Assembly (NCBI GenBank): GCA_030643245.1
Contig: DAOWME010000006.1
Span: 1 to 31,355, forward strand
Direction of reading: 5' to 3'
Length of the DNA: 31,355 nt
Source: Deltaproteobacteria bacterium
Lineage (GTDB): Bacteria; Desulfobacterota; UBA8473
Notes under the pieces: generated by a model
Told to the model about the DNA's origin: nothing
What the model saw: only the letters and a program-made list of their open reading frames with translations
Databases searched by the model: none
Translations under genes and position numbers: made by a program
In this document: positions 7,454 to 14,993 of the stretch, piece after piece
Position numbering within the stretch: the stretch's first letter is position 1
How the letters are laid out: each line of letters begins with the position of its first letter

Positions 7454-7939
7454 ATGAAAGAATTCAATGAAATCCTGTTTCCTATCGATTTCTCGGAAGT
7501 TCCACCTAAAATTGTACCCTGGGTGCTCACCATGGCGAAAAGGTTTGATTCAAATATTCATTTGCTCTTCGTTGCACGCAGCCTTGAACACTTTTCAAGA
7601 ATGTATGTGGAATGGGGCACAATCAATGATTTTCAGGAGGGGGTTATCAAAGGGGCGGAGCTGAAGATGGACGAATTCGCCACGGCCCATTTCGAGGGAT
7701 ATCCTTCTTGTAAAACCAAAGTCATTCTTGGAGATGCGGCTGAAGAGATCCTGAATTACATAGAATCCGAAGGGATTGACCTGGTGATCATGGGCACACA
7801 CGGACGAAAGGGGCTTGAGCGGATCCTTTTCGGCAGTGTCGCAGAAAGGGTGATAAAGACATCGTCAATCCCGGTCTTGAGCATTAACACATACAGGGCC
7901 TCTGTCTCAGAAACTGAGACCGTACCAAAAGAGGATTAA
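7454..7939 (+). CDS. Universal stress protein, UspA family
   Basis: A 161-residue single-domain protein. It begins 'EILFPIDFSE', the beta-1 strand with the conserved aspartate. It ends with 'GTHGRKGLERILFGSVAERV', matching the ATP-binding signature G-x2-G-x9-G-(S/T) of the ATP-binding Usp subgroup. The start at 7454 is preceded by AAGGAG 8 nt upstream; in-frame codons further upstream lack a site. It is 32 bp upstream of the acyl-CoA synthetase fusion gene and very likely co-transcribed with it. Usp proteins bind ATP/AMP and modulate survival under energy stress; the exact partner is unknown. Confidence 0.93.
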   Translation: MKEFNEILFPIDFSEVPPKIVPWVLTMAKRFDSNIHLLFVARSLEHFSRMYVEWGTINDFQEGVIKGAELKMDEFATAHFEGYPSCKTKVILGDAAEEILNYIESEGIDLVIMGTHGRKGLERILFGSVAERVIKTSSIPVLSINTYRASVSETETVPKED

Positions 7940-7971
7940 GAGCAAAATACGTTGCCAGGGGGCATTCTTTT

Positions 7972-10659
7972 ATGAGCATTCACAACCTCGATAAGATATT
8001 TAAACCCTCGTCCGTTGCTGTTATTGGGGCCAGCGAAAAGGAAGGGAGCGTCGGGACGTCCTTGATAACAAACATAGTAGAAGACGGATACAAGGGGAAG
8101 ATTTTCCCGGTCAATCCCCGCCACAGATTAATAAAGGGCCTCAAAACCTACCCCTCCGTATCGGTTATCGGTCAGCCCACTGACCTGGCAGTCATCGCTA
8201 CTCCCATAGTCGAAGTTCCATCTATCATCAAAGAATGCGTCGAGGCCGGCGTCGCTGCTGCTATTATTCTTTCTGCCGGCGGAAAAGAGGTAGGGGTAAA
8301 GGGCAAGGCATTGGAAGAGGAAATCAAGAGGGAAGCGGACAGAGGGAGCCTCCGTATTATCGGACCGAACTGCGCCGGGATTGCGTCTTCTGAATCAAGC
8401 CTCAAGGCAAGCTTCGCCAGGCTAATGCCTTTGTCCGGAAACCTTGCCTTAATATCCCAAAGCGGAGGCATATGTGCCGCTATCCTCGACCTTTCTGTAA
8501 GAGAGGGCATAGGCTTTGCGTATTTTGTGAGCATCGGTTCCATGCTCGATGTAGATTTCGGGGATCTTATTAACTATGTCGGTAACGATAGCAATGTCAG
8601 CAGCATCGTCTTGTATATTGAAAACCTGACAAATATCAGAAAATTCATGAGCGCGGCCCGGGCTGTATCCCGTGTGAAACCTATCGTTGTCCTTAAAGCG
8701 GGGAAATCCGTGGCGGGCGCCCGCGCCGCTTCTTCCCACACCGGCGCCCTCGCCGGTGAAGATGCAGTTTACAATGCAGCGTTCAAGCGGGCCGGTCTGG
8801 TCAGGGTGGATACCATCGAAGAGTTATTCGACTGTGCGGAACTGACTGCCAAACAACCTACCCCCACAGGGTCCGGCCTGGCGATCATTACAAATGGCGG
8901 AGGACCAGGGGTGATGGCCACTGACGCTCTGTCCGTTTATGACCTGGAACCTGTGTCCCTCGGTTCAGAAACCATTCTCAAACTGGACGAATTTCTGCCG
9001 CCCTTCTGGAGCAAAGGAAACCCTATCGATATTCTAGGCGATGCTTCACCCGGCGTCTGGCGGCGCGCAATAGACGTCTGTCTCTCAGCCCGCGAAATCA
9101 ATGCCCTGGTTATTATATTCGTTCCACAGGCACTGAGCTGCGCTCTTGCTATAGCCAATGCCCTTGTTGAACTTCTCAAAGACAGACATCACCCTCCCGT
9201 ATTCGCCGTCTGGATGGGAGGTGAAAGCGTGGATAAAGGCCGTCAAGCCTTAAACAAAGCGGGCATCCCAACCTATGAAACTCCGGAAAGAGCCGTTTCA
9301 GCCTTCCTCTCTATGTATTCCTACAAGCACAACCTTGAAATGCTGCAAGAGATCCCGCCAAAGCTTGAAGCTTCTCTCGAATTCGACCGGTCCGCTGCAA
9401 AGGCGATTATCGAGAGGGCTCTGACGGAAAAGACTACGATGCTCACGGAGATAGAATCAAAGGCACTGCTAAAGGCATACGGTATCCCGACGAATCACAC
9501 TGAGGTTGCCCGTTCTCCAGAAGATGCCATGCGTCTCGCTCAAGAGATCGGATATCCCGTAGTCATGAAGATTCATTCAAGGGATATAGTTCACAAATCC
9601 GATGCTCGTGGAATCCTCTTGAACTTGTACAATGAGGAGCAGGTAAGGAACGCTTTTTCGAAGATCATGGCAAATGCCCGCAACTATGACTCAAGAGCGG
9701 AACTCCAGGGTGTTTCAGTACAACCGATGTTCAAACATCCGGACTATGAGCTTATCCTGGGGAGCAAGAAGGACTGTGACTTTGGCCCTGTTATCCTCTT
9801 CGGGATGGGCGGCATTATGACTGAAATCCTGAAAGACTGGGCTATTGCCCTTCCCCCGTTGAACCGTCTCCTCGCCCGAAGGCTTATTGAAGGTACGAAA
9901 GTTTACCAGATGCTCAGGGGCTATCGAAATAGGCCACCGGCGCCGCTAGGGTTGCTCGAAGAGCTCTTGATACGTCTTTCCAACCTGGTCACCGATTTTC
10001 CTGAGATCTCAGAGCTGGACATCAACCCCATGATGCTGGCGGGGGATCTTGCCTGTGCCGTAGATGCCCGCGTGCTCGTCGAACCCTCTAACGTCTCTGC
10101 GCCGAATCATCTCGTTATCAGCCCCTATCCAAACGAATACGAGATGACAGTAACTACCAGAGAGGGAGTGGATCTTTTTGTCCGGCCAATCAAGCCGGAA
10201 GATGCTCCGGCTCTCGTTGACCTATTCAATAGCCTGTCTTCCCGTAGCATCTACTATCGATTTTTTAGTCCGATGAAATCCATATCTCACGACATGCTGG
10301 CCCGTTTTACCCAAATCGATTATGACCGTGATATGGCCCTTGTGGCTATGGATAGGACGCACCCAGAGGGAGAGATGCTCGGAGTGGCACGGCTCATAAG
10401 TGATCCATGGGGAGCAAAAGCGGAGTTCGCCGTTATGATAAGCGATCCACAGCAGGGGAAGGGAATCGGTGCAATATTAATGAAATATTTGATAACCATC
10501 GCCAAGGAAAGGGGCATCGAAGTTATAATCGGCCTTGTTCTGGCCGAAAACAAGCACATGCTTGCCCTGGGCCGAAAATTGGGTTTTACTGTGTCAAGGA
10601 CCCCCGAGGATAGTCATTATGAACTAAAAATCGATTTAAGGTCAATACCCCCCGAATAG
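7972..10659 (+). CDS. Acyl-CoA synthetase (ADP-forming) fused to GNAT acetyltransferase
   Basis: An 895-residue fusion. The CoA-binding Rossmann domain (about 10-105, 'SSVAVIGASEKEGSVG') is followed by succinyl-CoA-ligase-like domains (about 150-440). These include GPNCAG at 131-136 and the phospho-histidine loop 'ASSHTGALAGED' with H256. An ATP-grasp domain covers about 465-695 ('YPVVMKIHSRDIVHKSDARG', 'ELDINPMML'). A GNAT domain covers about 715-890, with the acetyl-CoA loop 'QQGKGIG'. The architecture is that of Pat/PatZ protein lysine acetyltransferases. However, H256, used by NDP-forming synthetases to make ATP from acetyl-CoA, is retained, so the synthetase half may be active. Its ribosome site is GGGGG about 9 nt before ATG. 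It follows the UspA gene by 32 bp and probably links acetyl-CoA level to ATP yield and protein acetylation. Confidence 0.93.
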   Translation: MSIHNLDKIFKPSSVAVIGASEKEGSVGTSLITNIVEDGYKGKIFPVNPRHRLIKGLKTYPSVSVIGQPTDLAVIATPIVEVPSIIKECVEAGVAAAIILSAGGKEVGVKGKALEEEIKREADRGSLRIIGPNCAGIASSESSLKASFARLMPLSGNLALISQSGGICAAILDLSVREGIGFAYFVSIGSMLDVDFGDLINYVGNDSNVSSIVLYIENLTNIRKFMSAARAVSRVKPIVVLKAGKSVAGARAASSHTGALAGEDAVYNAAFKRAGLVRVDTIEELFDCAELTAKQPTPTGSGLAIITNGGGPGVMATDALSVYDLEPVSLGSETILKLDEFLPPFWSKGNPIDILGDASPGVWRRAIDVCLSAREINALVIIFVPQALSCALAIANALVELLKDRHHPPVFAVWMGGESVDKGRQALNKAGIPTYETPERAVSAFLSMYSYKHNLEMLQEIPPKLEASLEFDRSAAKAIIERALTEKTTMLTEIESKALLKAYGIPTNHTEVARSPEDAMRLAQEIGYPVVMKIHSRDIVHKSDARGILLNLYNEEQVRNAFSKIMANARNYDSRAELQGVSVQPMFKHPDYELILGSKKDCDFGPVILFGMGGIMTEILKDWAIALPPLNRLLARRLIEGTKVYQMLRGYRNRPPAPLGLLEELLIRLSNLVTDFPEISELDINPMMLAGDLACAVDARVLVEPSNVSAPNHLVISPYPNEYEMTVTTREGVDLFVRPIKPEDAPALVDLFNSLSSRSIYYRFFSPMKSISHDMLARFTQIDYDRDMALVAMDRTHPEGEMLGVARLISDPWGAKAEFAVMISDPQQGKGIGAILMKYLITIAKERGIEVIIGLVLAENKHMLALGRKLGFTVSRTPEDSHYELKIDLRSIPPE

Positions 10660-10706
10660 CCAATTGGGCACTAGTTATTGAGAAGTCATACCATGGGGAG
10701 GAGATT

Positions 10707-11660
10707 ATGGGAAATTTGGCCAAAGAAATTGTCGTACCCGTAGATGGATCAAAAAATTCGTTGAGATCACTAGAGTATCTTCATCTAATATACGGACCCG
10801 AATACAATCTGAATATCTCACTCTTCCACGTACTGCCTTCGTTGCCGAGGGTCCTGACTGAGGACAAAGCAAAGGATCGTGAACTCCGGGATATTCGAAC
10901 GAGACTGAAATATATTGAGGAGAAAAACATACATATGGCCAAGGAGATCTTGACAGACGCCAAGACAGCTCTTCTTGTAAAGGGTTTTAAAGAAGAGAAC
11001 GTGGAAACATTTTACCAGAAAATGGAATTTACGATTCCCCGGGACATTTACTTCTGGGCACGAGGCAAACAAGTGGATGCTATAGTTGTCGGCAGGCGGG
11101 GCCGATCCGATTTACAAACCTTTTTCATGGGAGAGGTAGCCGACAAACTGGTGGAATGCTGCGAAGAATGCCCCCTCTGGATTGTGGGAGGCGACATCCA
11201 TTCGAAAAAGGTATTGCTCTGCGTGGATGCCTCTGAAAATGCCCTTAAGGCAGTGAATCACACCGGACGCATGCTTTCGGGAACCGATTGCCGGATAACC
11301 CTTTTTCATACCATGAGGCACTTGAGTCGCTTTGTTCCTCAGCAAGTACTCGAGGGGGAGGAGGAACTTATACATCTCTGGAACAAAAAGGCCGGGCGGT
11401 TAATAGGCACGTATGTGGAGACCGCCCGAAAGGTACTCCTCAATGCGGGTCTCAAAGAGGGACAGATCGACACAAAAATAATGGAGGAGGGCACACGGAG
11501 TACGGCGAACGATATTCTTCGCGAGGCTCTGGATAACGACTACGGAACAGTTGTTTTAGGACGGAGGGGACTCTCCATGCTAAAAGAATTTATATTGGGG
11601 AGCGTTACCAAGAAAGTCCTTTTCAGCCTTACCGATCTGGCGATTTGGGTCGTTCATTAG
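10707..11660 (+). CDS. Tandem-domain universal stress protein
   Basis: A 317-residue protein with two UspA domains. Domain 1 is about 1-160 ('KEIVVPVDGSKNSLRSLEYL' and 'VVGRRGRSDLQTFFMGEVADKL'). Domain 2 is about 165-317 ('KKVLLCVDASENALKAVNHT' and 'VLGRRGLSMLKEFILGSVTKKV'). The second domain keeps G-x2-G-x9-GS. The first has GE in place of the final G(S/T), so nucleotide binding there is less certain. It has a GGGGAGGAG ribosome site. It lies 47 bp after the fusion gene on the same strand and is probably in the same operon. The stop TAG (11658-11660) is formed by the end of a family B repeat. Confidence 0.92.
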   Translation: MGNLAKEIVVPVDGSKNSLRSLEYLHLIYGPEYNLNISLFHVLPSLPRVLTEDKAKDRELRDIRTRLKYIEEKNIHMAKEILTDAKTALLVKGFKEENVETFYQKMEFTIPRDIYFWARGKQVDAIVVGRRGRSDLQTFFMGEVADKLVECCEECPLWIVGGDIHSKKVLLCVDASENALKAVNHTGRMLSGTDCRITLFHTMRHLSRFVPQQVLEGEEELIHLWNKKAGRLIGTYVETARKVLLNAGLKEGQIDTKIMEEGTRSTANDILREALDNDYGTVVLGRRGLSMLKEFILGSVTKKVLFSLTDLAIWVVH

Positions 11661-11843
11661 GGACGGGGACGAAATAACTTCCTCAAGTTGGCGCTCAGAT
11701 TTAGGTTAGATTTGTTCGATCTGAAAACGCAAAATCGCAGGAATAGTCGAACTATTTTGAGGATTTTGTGTTTGAAGATCGGGCAAAGATGGCCTGAAGA
11801 TGAGATGCACAAATGGGGAAGTTATTTCGGCCTCGCCCCTTAG
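11657..11843. repeat. Family B repeat, complete copy (B3)
   Basis: It begins 'ttagggacggggacgaaata' and ends with the inverted partner 'gttatttcggcctcgcccct' plus 'ta'. Length and body match the copy at 7111-7296 ('gttggcgctcagatttaggt', 'gatggcctgaagatgagatg'). It starts inside the stop codon of the tandem UspA gene. No open frame of note lies inside. Confidence 0.75.
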
Positions 11844-11852
11844 CGGGGAGGT

Positions 11853-12085
11853 ATGTTGAAACTGATCAACCGAACAGGTTGTAAAATTGTCAGCGGAGTT
11901 GGGTCCCATCCAACTGGGACAGGTTTTCGACTGTCTTCAGAAACCTTTCAACGAGCTGGCCAAAGAGAGCGATTATTTTCTGGAAAGGGGAAGATACAAA
12001 AAATCATGGAGGTATATGAGAGATCCAGGGCAGATCTTTTAACAACCCCGAATGGCTGCCAGATTTTAAACAACTGACCATCTAA
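11853..12085 (+). pseudogene. Decayed small gene, unrecognised
   Basis: A GGGGAGG stretch precedes ATG at 11853, but the sensible coding sequence appears in the next frame from about 11869: 'EQVVKLSAELGPIQLGQVFD', then 'FNELAKESDYFLERGRYKKSW' (in part), ending 'RDPGQIF' at a TAA (12040-12042). It then resumes one base out of phase as 'NNPEWLPDFKQLTI' with a stop at 12083-12085. The run TTTT at 12037-12040 is the likely site of the second frameshift. The helical, charged composition looks like real protein. I cannot name a family. The fragment begins just after the B3 repeat. Confidence 0.4.
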
Positions 12086-12096
12086 AGGAGGTTATC

Positions 12097-12297
12097 ATGA
12101 GTACACCACAAGAGTGCCCCGGCTTTTATCAGAAACATAACCTTGAAGCCTTTATTTGTAAGTGTCCTAACTGCGGAAAAGAAAAGGAAATTTTCGCAGA
12201 CGAGTTCAAAGAAAAACATGTATGCATGGGATGTGGCAAACCCTTCGATTTTAGCCAATGTACCCTGGAATACCCAAAGTTCAAGGAAGAAAAATAG
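12097..12297 (+). CDS. Small zinc-ribbon protein
   Basis: A 66-residue protein with two CxxC knuckles, 'CPNCG' and 'CMGCG', spaced about 20 residues apart as in rubredoxin-like zinc ribbons, plus extra cysteines near the N-terminus and at residue 56. An AAAGGAGG ribosome site lies 6 nt before the ATG. The last residues are charged (KFKEEK). Its role is unknown; metal binding or protein-protein contact is plausible. It lies between stress proteins and probably belongs to the same expression group. Confidence 0.75.
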   Translation: MSTPQECPGFYQKHNLEAFICKCPNCGKEKEIFADEFKEKHVCMGCGKPFDFSQCTLEYPKFKEEK

Positions 12298-12324
12298 TGA
12301 AAGGCTCTGATGCTATCGTCTATG

Positions 12325-12516
12325 AGCCGCAATATTCCGATATCAGCCGAAGATATCGGTAGGCTGTCACTGCTTTGGATCTCTCGGAGTGACCGGACAT
12401 CCTGTGTTGGCTTGAAGGCCCTCTCAGGTTCAGTTGAACCTTGCTGACCAGGATGGTCGCGTCATTCTTGAATGTGTCTATCACAGCCCAAGTCTTATTT
12501 TCCAGGCTTGTGATAG
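12325..12516. other. Cluster of five hairpins upstream of dodecin
   Basis: In the 253-bp gap there are five inverted repeats in a row. CCGATATC/GATATCGG is at 12337-12359 and GTCACT/AGTGAC at 12366-12393. AGGTTCA/TGAACCT is at 12426-12441 and GACCA/TGGTC at 12446-12458. CTATCACAGCC pairs with GGC(T)TGTGATAG at 12478-12516 with one bulged base. No open frame spans it. It could be a structured non-coding RNA or a set of operators. Confidence 0.4.
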
Positions 12517-12518
12517 AG

Positions 12519-12524
12519 TATAAT
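12519..12524 (+). promoter_or_regulatory. Consensus -10 box before dodecin
   Basis: TATAAT at 12519-12524, with no good -35 box at normal spacing, 26 bp upstream of the dodecin ATG. The last hairpin of the cluster ends two bases before it, which would allow an activator or repressor to control the promoter. Confidence 0.4.
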
Positions 12525-12550
12525 AACCTAAATGAAGAAAGGAGGGTGTC

Positions 12551-12763
12551 ATGACAGAAGGAAGTACTTACAAAATCATCGAATTGGTGGGAACGAGCGA
12601 TGTTTCGTGGGAGCAGGCCGCAAAAAATGCAATTAACACAGCGGGAAAGAGCCTGCGAGACCTGAGGATTGCTGAGATCAAACGACATGATGTGACAATT
12701 GAAGAAGGTAAAATAACCCAGTTCCGTGTCCGGCTGGATGTCTCATTCAGATACGAAGAGTAA
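12551..12763 (+). CDS. Dodecin family flavin-binding protein
   Basis: A 70-residue protein matching dodecin throughout. 'YKIIELVGTSDVSWEQAAKN' is the first strand and helix; 'AEIKRHDVTIEEGKI' and 'FRVRLDVSFRYEE' are the following strands. Dodecins form hollow 12-mers that bind flavin (or CoA) and buffer free flavins. An AAGGAGGGTG ribosome site lies just before the ATG. A strong terminator follows, so it is probably transcribed alone from the promoter at 12519. Confidence 0.92.
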   Translation: MTEGSTYKIIELVGTSDVSWEQAAKNAINTAGKSLRDLRIAEIKRHDVTIEEGKITQFRVRLDVSFRYEE

Positions 12764-12784
12764 GAACGAAGGTGAATTGCAGAA

Positions 12785-12823
12785 AGAGGCCGGCAAGGAA
12801 TTTTGCCGGCCTCTGCATATTTT
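12785..12823 (+). terminator. Intrinsic terminator after dodecin
   Basis: A perfect 12-bp stem AGAGGCCGGCAA/TTGCCGGCCTCT with a 6-nt loop (12785-12814), then GCATATTTT. The stem is GC-rich and lies 22 bp after the dodecin stop. The tail is T-rich but not a pure run. Confidence 0.8.
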
Positions 12824-12841
12824 AAGCAATGAGGATGTATT

Positions 12842-13297
12842 ATGATAACTATAGATAATATATTGTTCTGCCATGATTTTTCTGATACGGCAGATTTCGC
12901 TCTTCCTTACGCGATAGTGATGGCAGAGAAATTCTCAGCCTCGTTGTACGTCATTCATGTAATCGAAGAGATTTTCCATAACTGGGCATATTTTGAAACG
13001 ACTGTCGATTTGACTATGTTGGATAAAATTTCTGAGGATATGGAAAAAAAAGCAAAGCAAGCATTTGATGACATCAGTGATTCGAAGGCTGCCGGGTTGA
13101 AGGGATACCATCCCATCGTATCGAAAGGGATACCATTCTTGAAGATATTGAATACAGCGAAGAAGAAAGAAATCGACCTCATTATCATGGGTACCCATGG
13201 ACGTACAGGTTTGAGTCATGTACTCTTTGGAAGCGTGGCTGAGAGAGTTTTGAGAGACGCCCCATGTCCTGTCTTGACTGTGCGCATGCCGGCCTAG
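12842..13297 (+). CDS. Universal stress protein, UspA family
   Basis: A 151-residue single-domain protein: 'NILFCHDFSD' at the start and 'GTHGRTGLSHVLFGSVAERV' near the end, the ATP-binding G-x2-G-x9-GS signature. GAGG lies about 8 nt before the ATG. It follows the dodecin terminator, so it probably has its own promoter in the 18 bp between them or depends on read-through. It is the third UspA gene in this window and is distinct in sequence from the one at 7454. Confidence 0.92.
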   Translation: MITIDNILFCHDFSDTADFALPYAIVMAEKFSASLYVIHVIEEIFHNWAYFETTVDLTMLDKISEDMEKKAKQAFDDISDSKAAGLKGYHPIVSKGIPFLKILNTAKKKEIDLIIMGTHGRTGLSHVLFGSVAERVLRDAPCPVLTVRMPA

Positions 13298-13664
13298 TGC
13301 CCATCCATAAACCACACGTGTAGACATCAACCCAGCACGCGACGTTATACCTCGCGCGGTCATAATTTGCGGAATTTTTGGCGAGCAATGGGCATCGAGC
13401 GCAAGGCGCGAAAGCGAGTAATAGCGGGTCCTATTGCATGCTTGAGCAACGCAGCGATCGGTGGTCAGGGCCGGTGAAAAAGCGCAAATTATGGCCGTGC
13501 GATATGTGCCGCAAATGACTGCAATAGGGTTGCTAAGACCCTTACAGTGTGCTATGGTCGATCATCGGATGTTGGAATCGGGTCATCTATTTAACACGTG
13601 TGAAGGGAAAATGGTAGCCTCTCAATAAGTCCTGGTAATACCTATTGATTCCCACCTTCGCTGG
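13298..13664. ncRNA. Structured intergenic region, possible RNA or palindromic element
   Basis: No gene is visible. Positions 13352-13371 and 13483-13502 form a 20-bp helix whose only two non-Watson-Crick pairs would be G-U in RNA. CCTATTGCA (13430-13438) pairs with TGCAATAGG (13520-13528), crossing the first helix as a pseudoknot would. The palindrome core ACACGTGT flanks the region in inverted 9-bp form (13313-13321 and 13594-13602). It could be a structured RNA or a palindromic mobile element; no known riboswitch was recognised. Confidence 0.35.
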
Positions 13665-13697
13665 AATGACGGGATGGCCGAAACAATGATCGAGGCC
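13665..13697 (+). repeat. Direct repeat, left of the MOT1 gene
   Basis: AATGACGGGATGGCCGAAAC and the following 13 bases recur at 14949-14981 with four mismatches in 33 bp. It is preceded by 'attcccaccttcgctggaat', an imperfect palindrome of a kind common between genes. Together with its partner it brackets the transporter gene. In-frame ATGs lie inside it but lack a ribosome site. Confidence 0.6.
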
Positions 13698-13733
13698 TTC
13701 AGTGACGGTTTTCGTTTAGGAGGGAGAGGCGCC

Positions 13734-14921
13734 GTGAAGATCGGTTCATTCAGGTTTGACCGGGTTGAATTTGCCGGCTCCCTGGGAGATCTGGGAACGC
13801 TTATTCCCCTTTCGGTGGGGTTGATCCTCATCACTGGTCTCAATCTAACGTCGATCTTCCTCTTAGTAGGCCTCTTCTATATCCTTACCGGGGCTTACTT
13901 CCACCTACCTATCCCGGTACAGCCTCTTAAGGTAGTTGCAGCCATTGCCATCGCCTTTCCCGACAAGATCACGGTGCAGATAATCTCGGCAACAGGGTTC
14001 ATCTTCGGTGGAGTGCTACTACTGCTGGCCTGGACAAGTATTATTGACTGGGTTGCGAGGTTTTTCACGAAGCCTATTGTCCGCGGGATTCAGTTTGGTC
14101 TGGGCTTCATCCTCCTTACCAAGGGGATCCGCTTTATCCAAGACCGCGACCTTTTTATTGACGGCACGCGCGAGATTATTTTGTTTGCGGGGATACCTGT
14201 AAACCCGGTGCTAGGTATCCTCGGTGTGGCCCTGGTTCTTTTTTTGCTGTCGAGCAGGCGTTTCCCGGCCGCCTTGGTCTTTGTGACGGTCGGGGCTGCA
14301 ATAGGTGTTGGTTTTGGCGCTTTAAAAGGGGTGGCATTTGATCTTGGACCCCTACCCATGAAGGTCATATGGCCACGGATCGGCGACTTTTGGAGCGCCC
14401 TCTTTCTATTAGTGATCCCCCAGATTCCATTGACACTGGGAAACGCGATCATGGGCACCACCGATACGGTTCGGAGCCTATTCGAGAACCCGGAGCAGAC
14501 AAAGCGGGCGACACATCGTGGATTTGCCACGAGCATGGGCTTCGCTAACATAGGTGTGGGTATTTTGGCAGGCATGCCTGTTTGTCATGGTGCTGGTGGA
14601 CTTGCCGCCCATTATCGGTTCGGGGCAAGGACCGGCGGGTCCAATATGATGATAGGACTTATATTTGTCGTCATAGCAGTGGTTTTCGGAAGAATCGGCA
14701 TTAACTTACTATCTGCGATACCCAACGCCGTACTGGGAGTACTCCTTGTCTTCGCCGGTTTGGAACTGGCTCTACTCGTAAGGGATGTCAGGGACAGGAA
14801 AGATTTGTTTGTGGCATTTATGATAGCAGGCATAAGCTTAACGACGAAGAATATGGGGATTGCTTTTGTTTCAGGGATCTTAATTGATCGATTGATAAAG
14901 GTTGGAAGGTTGGAGGTTTGA
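13734..14921 (+). CDS. MOT1-type molybdate/sulfate transporter
   Basis: A 395-residue polytopic membrane protein with about ten hydrophobic segments. 'FAGSLGDLGTLIPLSVGL' near the N-terminus, 'LPIPVQPLKVVAAIAIA' and 'GMPVCHGAGGLAAHYRFGAR' are signature regions of the MFS_MOT1 (PF16983) family. That family transports molybdate and possibly sulfate or tungstate and is related to SulP but lacks a STAS domain. I chose GTG at 13734 because AGGAGGG lies at 13718-13724, 9 nt upstream. The earlier in-frame ATG at 13674 lies inside a repeat and has no site. No molybdenum-cofactor riboswitch was recognised upstream. Substrate choice is inferred from the family only. Confidence 0.88.
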   Translation: MKIGSFRFDRVEFAGSLGDLGTLIPLSVGLILITGLNLTSIFLLVGLFYILTGAYFHLPIPVQPLKVVAAIAIAFPDKITVQIISATGFIFGGVLLLLAWTSIIDWVARFFTKPIVRGIQFGLGFILLTKGIRFIQDRDLFIDGTREIILFAGIPVNPVLGILGVALVLFLLSSRRFPAALVFVTVGAAIGVGFGALKGVAFDLGPLPMKVIWPRIGDFWSALFLLVIPQIPLTLGNAIMGTTDTVRSLFENPEQTKRATHRGFATSMGFANIGVGILAGMPVCHGAGGLAAHYRFGARTGGSNMMIGLIFVVIAVVFGRIGINLLSAIPNAVLGVLLVFAGLELALLVRDVRDRKDLFVAFMIAGISLTTKNMGIAFVSGILIDRLIKVGRLEV

Positions 14922-14948
14922 GAAATCACCGGGATTGTTCCTATTGTT

Positions 14949-14981
14949 AATGACGGGGTGGCCGAAACGATGATCGGGACC
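14949..14981 (+). repeat. Direct repeat, right of the MOT1 gene
   Basis: Partner of 13665-13697 (29 of 33 bases identical). Both copies are preceded by 'cctattg', but the palindrome present in the left copy is absent here. Confidence 0.6.
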
Positions 14982-14993
14982 TGATGAAGTATA

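Noticed and set aside
13313..13602. Molybdenum-cofactor riboswitch upstream of MOT1
   Set aside because: The conserved core of that riboswitch was not recognised; only generic helices are visible.
13674..13733. Longer start of the MOT1 transporter
   Set aside because: These codons lie largely in a repeated sequence and lack a ribosome site; GTG 13734 has AGGAGGG at ideal spacing.
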